Assembly: GCF_011075055.1 (NCBI RefSeq)
Contig: NC_058137.1
Coordinates: 22,181,463-22,245,462 of the forward strand
From: Mangifera indica
Lineage: Eukaryota > Streptophyta > Magnoliopsida > Sapindales > Anacardiaceae
Length of the DNA: 64,000 nucleotides
Direction: 5' to 3'
The notes below the pieces were generated by a model. The model was not told the DNA's origin. It ran no database searches and saw only the letters and a program-made list of their open reading frames with translations. Below are positions 62,301 to 64,000 of this stretch, one piece after another. Position 1 is the stretch's first letter. Every line of letters starts with the position of its first letter. The position numbers and the translations under genes were made by a program.

Positions 62301-63527
62301 AGCTCGACCCATGGTTGCTCGTTTAGAGCTTGATTGAGTCGCATTAGCAATCGAGCTCTAACCAACTCAACTCAACTTAAATTTAGCTTTATTAAAGAGT
62401 AGATTTTGGAACTAATTTGGACTTACCGTGACAGTTTCAACAGAATAACAGCCATGGTCTACATAATCTCCCATAAACAAGCAGTTGGGATCCGGACACT
62501 GTCAGTTTGATACATAGGATCAGATTGAAATCAACAGGAAAATGTTCACAAGACAAATCAACAGAGTATCTTATGCAAAGACATAAAAATGCACAGCGAA
62601 GGCACTTCAAAAATCAAATCAAACCATATAGATTTTATCAAGCAATGGTAAAACCAATGATAGTATGCCCTTACTATGATTGTTCCTGAAAGCCAGTTGA
62701 CAAAAACTAAGTCAGATAAAAAGGACACCAACTTAACTCTATTGTTAATGATTTTTTCCAATGAAGGAAATGCAATGTACCATTAATCACAAGAAATCCA
62801 TCAAAACACAACTCCTATCTCCTATGCAGAGAGCAATAACAATGGCTTAATACTTTTTTATCTGACGGAGCATAAACTTAATAATATACGCCGATGCTTG
62901 ATAAATGAGAAAACAGTTTCTGGACTATTGGCAATTTACCCAACTACAATATCTCTGGAGCACTTCAATCTGCAAAAGCATTTCTTTGACAGGACCAAAC
63001 AATTATTTTAGACATTCCCTTGCTGAAACAGAAAGTTGAATACAAAATGGTTATAGTTAAGACTGATACCTTCCCTCCAATTTGAAAAAGTTCTGCAAGA
63101 TCATGAAACTGCCCATGAATATCACCACAAATTGTTACAGGGCTTTTCACAGGCTGCAACACAAAAAAAAAATAATAATAATAATGCTCTATATAAAGAT
63201 AAGCAATATGACATACACCAAACAAAAGGCAAACACAAGGAAAAAGTCAATACAAAAAGAGGCCAACAATCATACTGCAAGCAGAATTTAAGAACCAAGC
63301 AATTAATTTTCAAACTGAAGGCAACCAACGGCAGAGTAACAAGTTCCAAAGAAAATTCTTATCTTCCCTGAGAGTAGAAATAATAACAGAGCAAGTAACA
63401 TATTTATTAAATAAAAGGATTCTCAAGAAAAGATAAAGTGATACACTGAGGAGTAAGAATAGGGGCAAACCTGGACATTGCTTTCGTCCATCATTATCTC
63501 CTTAGCCTTCTCACATAATGCCTTTAC
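59302..63527 (-). pseudogene. PP2A catalytic subunit (PP2A-3/4 subfamily), degenerate pseudogene
   Basis: PP2A-C is the catalytic subunit of a major Ser/Thr phosphatase; this copy is broken. Exons read on the minus strand: 63527-63471 (VKALCEKAKEIMMDES), 63153-63070 ([16 protein letters not shown]), 62498-62427, 61577-61506 ([12 protein letters not shown]), 61140-61100, 60503-60437, 60135-60007, 59894-59805, 59708-59609 and 59367-59302 (ends RRTPDYFL). Lesions: catalytic motif GDYVDRG reads GDYVDHG; the acceptor before 60135 is GG instead of AG; TGA at 60093-60091 replaces Ser in GGLSPS; the roughly 21 residues that normally follow LLWS, including CGWGISPRG, are absent; RAHQLV reads GAHQLV; and exon 59708-59609 is 8 bases short, shifting the frame before the last exon. 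Introns are kept, so it arose by DNA duplication rather than retrocopying. The first exon should lie beyond 64000. The subfamily call rests on [20 protein letters not shown]. Confidence 0.92.
61800..62390. repeat. Repeat-like insert in a PP2A pseudogene intron
   Basis: Between exons 62427 and 61577 lies a stretch with TATTATAAATAAG and TCTCAATACAATTC (LTR-like) followed by GAGCTTGATTGAG/AAGCTCGACC words like those of the hAT-like elements elsewhere. Borders and type are not determined. Confidence 0.35.
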
Positions 63528-64000
63528 CTGCAGCACACCAAAGCAAACATGAGAAAAGTTATTGTTCAGCTTCTTTTGCTTATGAGAACAAACTGATGCA
63601 CAATCAAATTTGATAAAATAAAAAATTAAATATAACAAGGGTGTGCTAAGATATGTTCCACTTGATAGTTGATGTAAGACCAACATTGGGCAGTGATCTT
63701 GAGCCTATCTCACCTCAAAAGCTTGCTCAAGAGATGAGCTTTTCCCTCACACCCAATTTATTTCCCAACTAATTTGGGATTCTCAACAATCCTTCCCCTC
63801 ACACATTGACCCATCAATCCAACACCCTTCACAATAAAACACATGAACCTCCCCTTCAACCAAGCCAACAAGGACCTCTCCCTCTTTTAGGACTACGTTA
63901 TTAGGCCAACTGAGGAGTAAGTGCAAGAAACCTCCCCCTTATCTAGGCCTCTAAGGATGGGCATTACCAGGTTGTAGACCGTATCATAGACTTGGATGAA
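63528..64000. other. Right edge: PP2A pseudogene intron with LTR element
   Basis: The stretch beyond the last visible exon is presumably intron 1 of the pseudogene, carrying the LTR-like sequence described separately. No exon 1 (the MGANS- or LDEQI-type start) was recognised before the window ends. Confidence 0.5.
63672..64000 (-). mobile_element. TRIM-like 3' LTR with polypurine tract, partial
   Basis: On the minus strand, GTGAGGGGAAGGAT (a polypurine tract) is followed directly by TGTTGAGAATCCCAAATTAG at about 63789. This is a typical plant LTR start, and the repeat runs to TTACATCAAC near 63672, about 118 bases. The non-coding interior continues to the right past the window edge. The short LTR suggests a TRIM-like element, but the other LTR is not in view. 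Confidence 0.5.

Noticed and set aside
1..64000. CRISPR arrays, operons, integrases or prophage-like blocks
   Set aside because: The window is intron-rich plant nuclear DNA. No regularly spaced repeats or bacterial-type genes were seen.

Overview
The window is nuclear DNA of a flowering plant, almost certainly a eudicot. The genes have many GT-AG introns in AT-rich intergenic DNA, and the proteins are plant-type: an SCL33-class SR protein, an ATXR4-type SET protein, an MS2-type fatty acyl reductase and PL4 rhamnogalacturonate lyases. The species cannot be named from the sequence alone. No organelle, bacterial or viral gene blocks, tRNA, rRNA or CRISPR arrays were seen.

Layout. 1-2431 (+): 3' part of eIF3c. 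4316-6038 (+): complete MED7. 10051-14735 (+): rhamnogalacturonate lyase copy A, interrupted by an in-frame TGA. 17190-22057 (+): its intact tandem copy B. 24352-42136 (-): very intron-rich RRP5, the rRNA-processing S1-repeat protein. 45648-47663 (+): SCL33/SCL30A-like splicing factor. 49670-52945 (+): ATXR4-like SET protein. 53321-57136 (-): MS2/FAR2-type plastid fatty acyl reductase, tail-to-tail with ATXR4. 59302-63527 (-): a PP2A catalytic-subunit pseudogene with many lesions, its 5' end outside the window.

The genes do not form one pathway. Several are housekeeping genes of gene expression (eIF3c, MED7, RRP5, SCL33), and RRP5 and SCL33 are divergently transcribed from a 3.5-kb interval. 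The lyase pair acts on pectin. MS2-type reductase belongs to pollen-wall formation.

The intergenic DNA and some introns carry many small non-autonomous transposons. These include at least seven copies of one roughly 165-bp AT-rich MITE family, an hAT-like MITE with a perfect 8-bp target duplication, two copies of an element with TTAGGCCAAAAG termini, and a TRIM-like element in the intron of one lyase copy only. There is also a long foldback at 43001-43778 whose central 36-bp stem is almost perfectly paired. The best second-look items are the foldback hairpin, the decay of lyase copy A, the PP2A pseudogene, and a GAAG-rich block in the long SCL33-type intron. I found no clear new multi-gene system.
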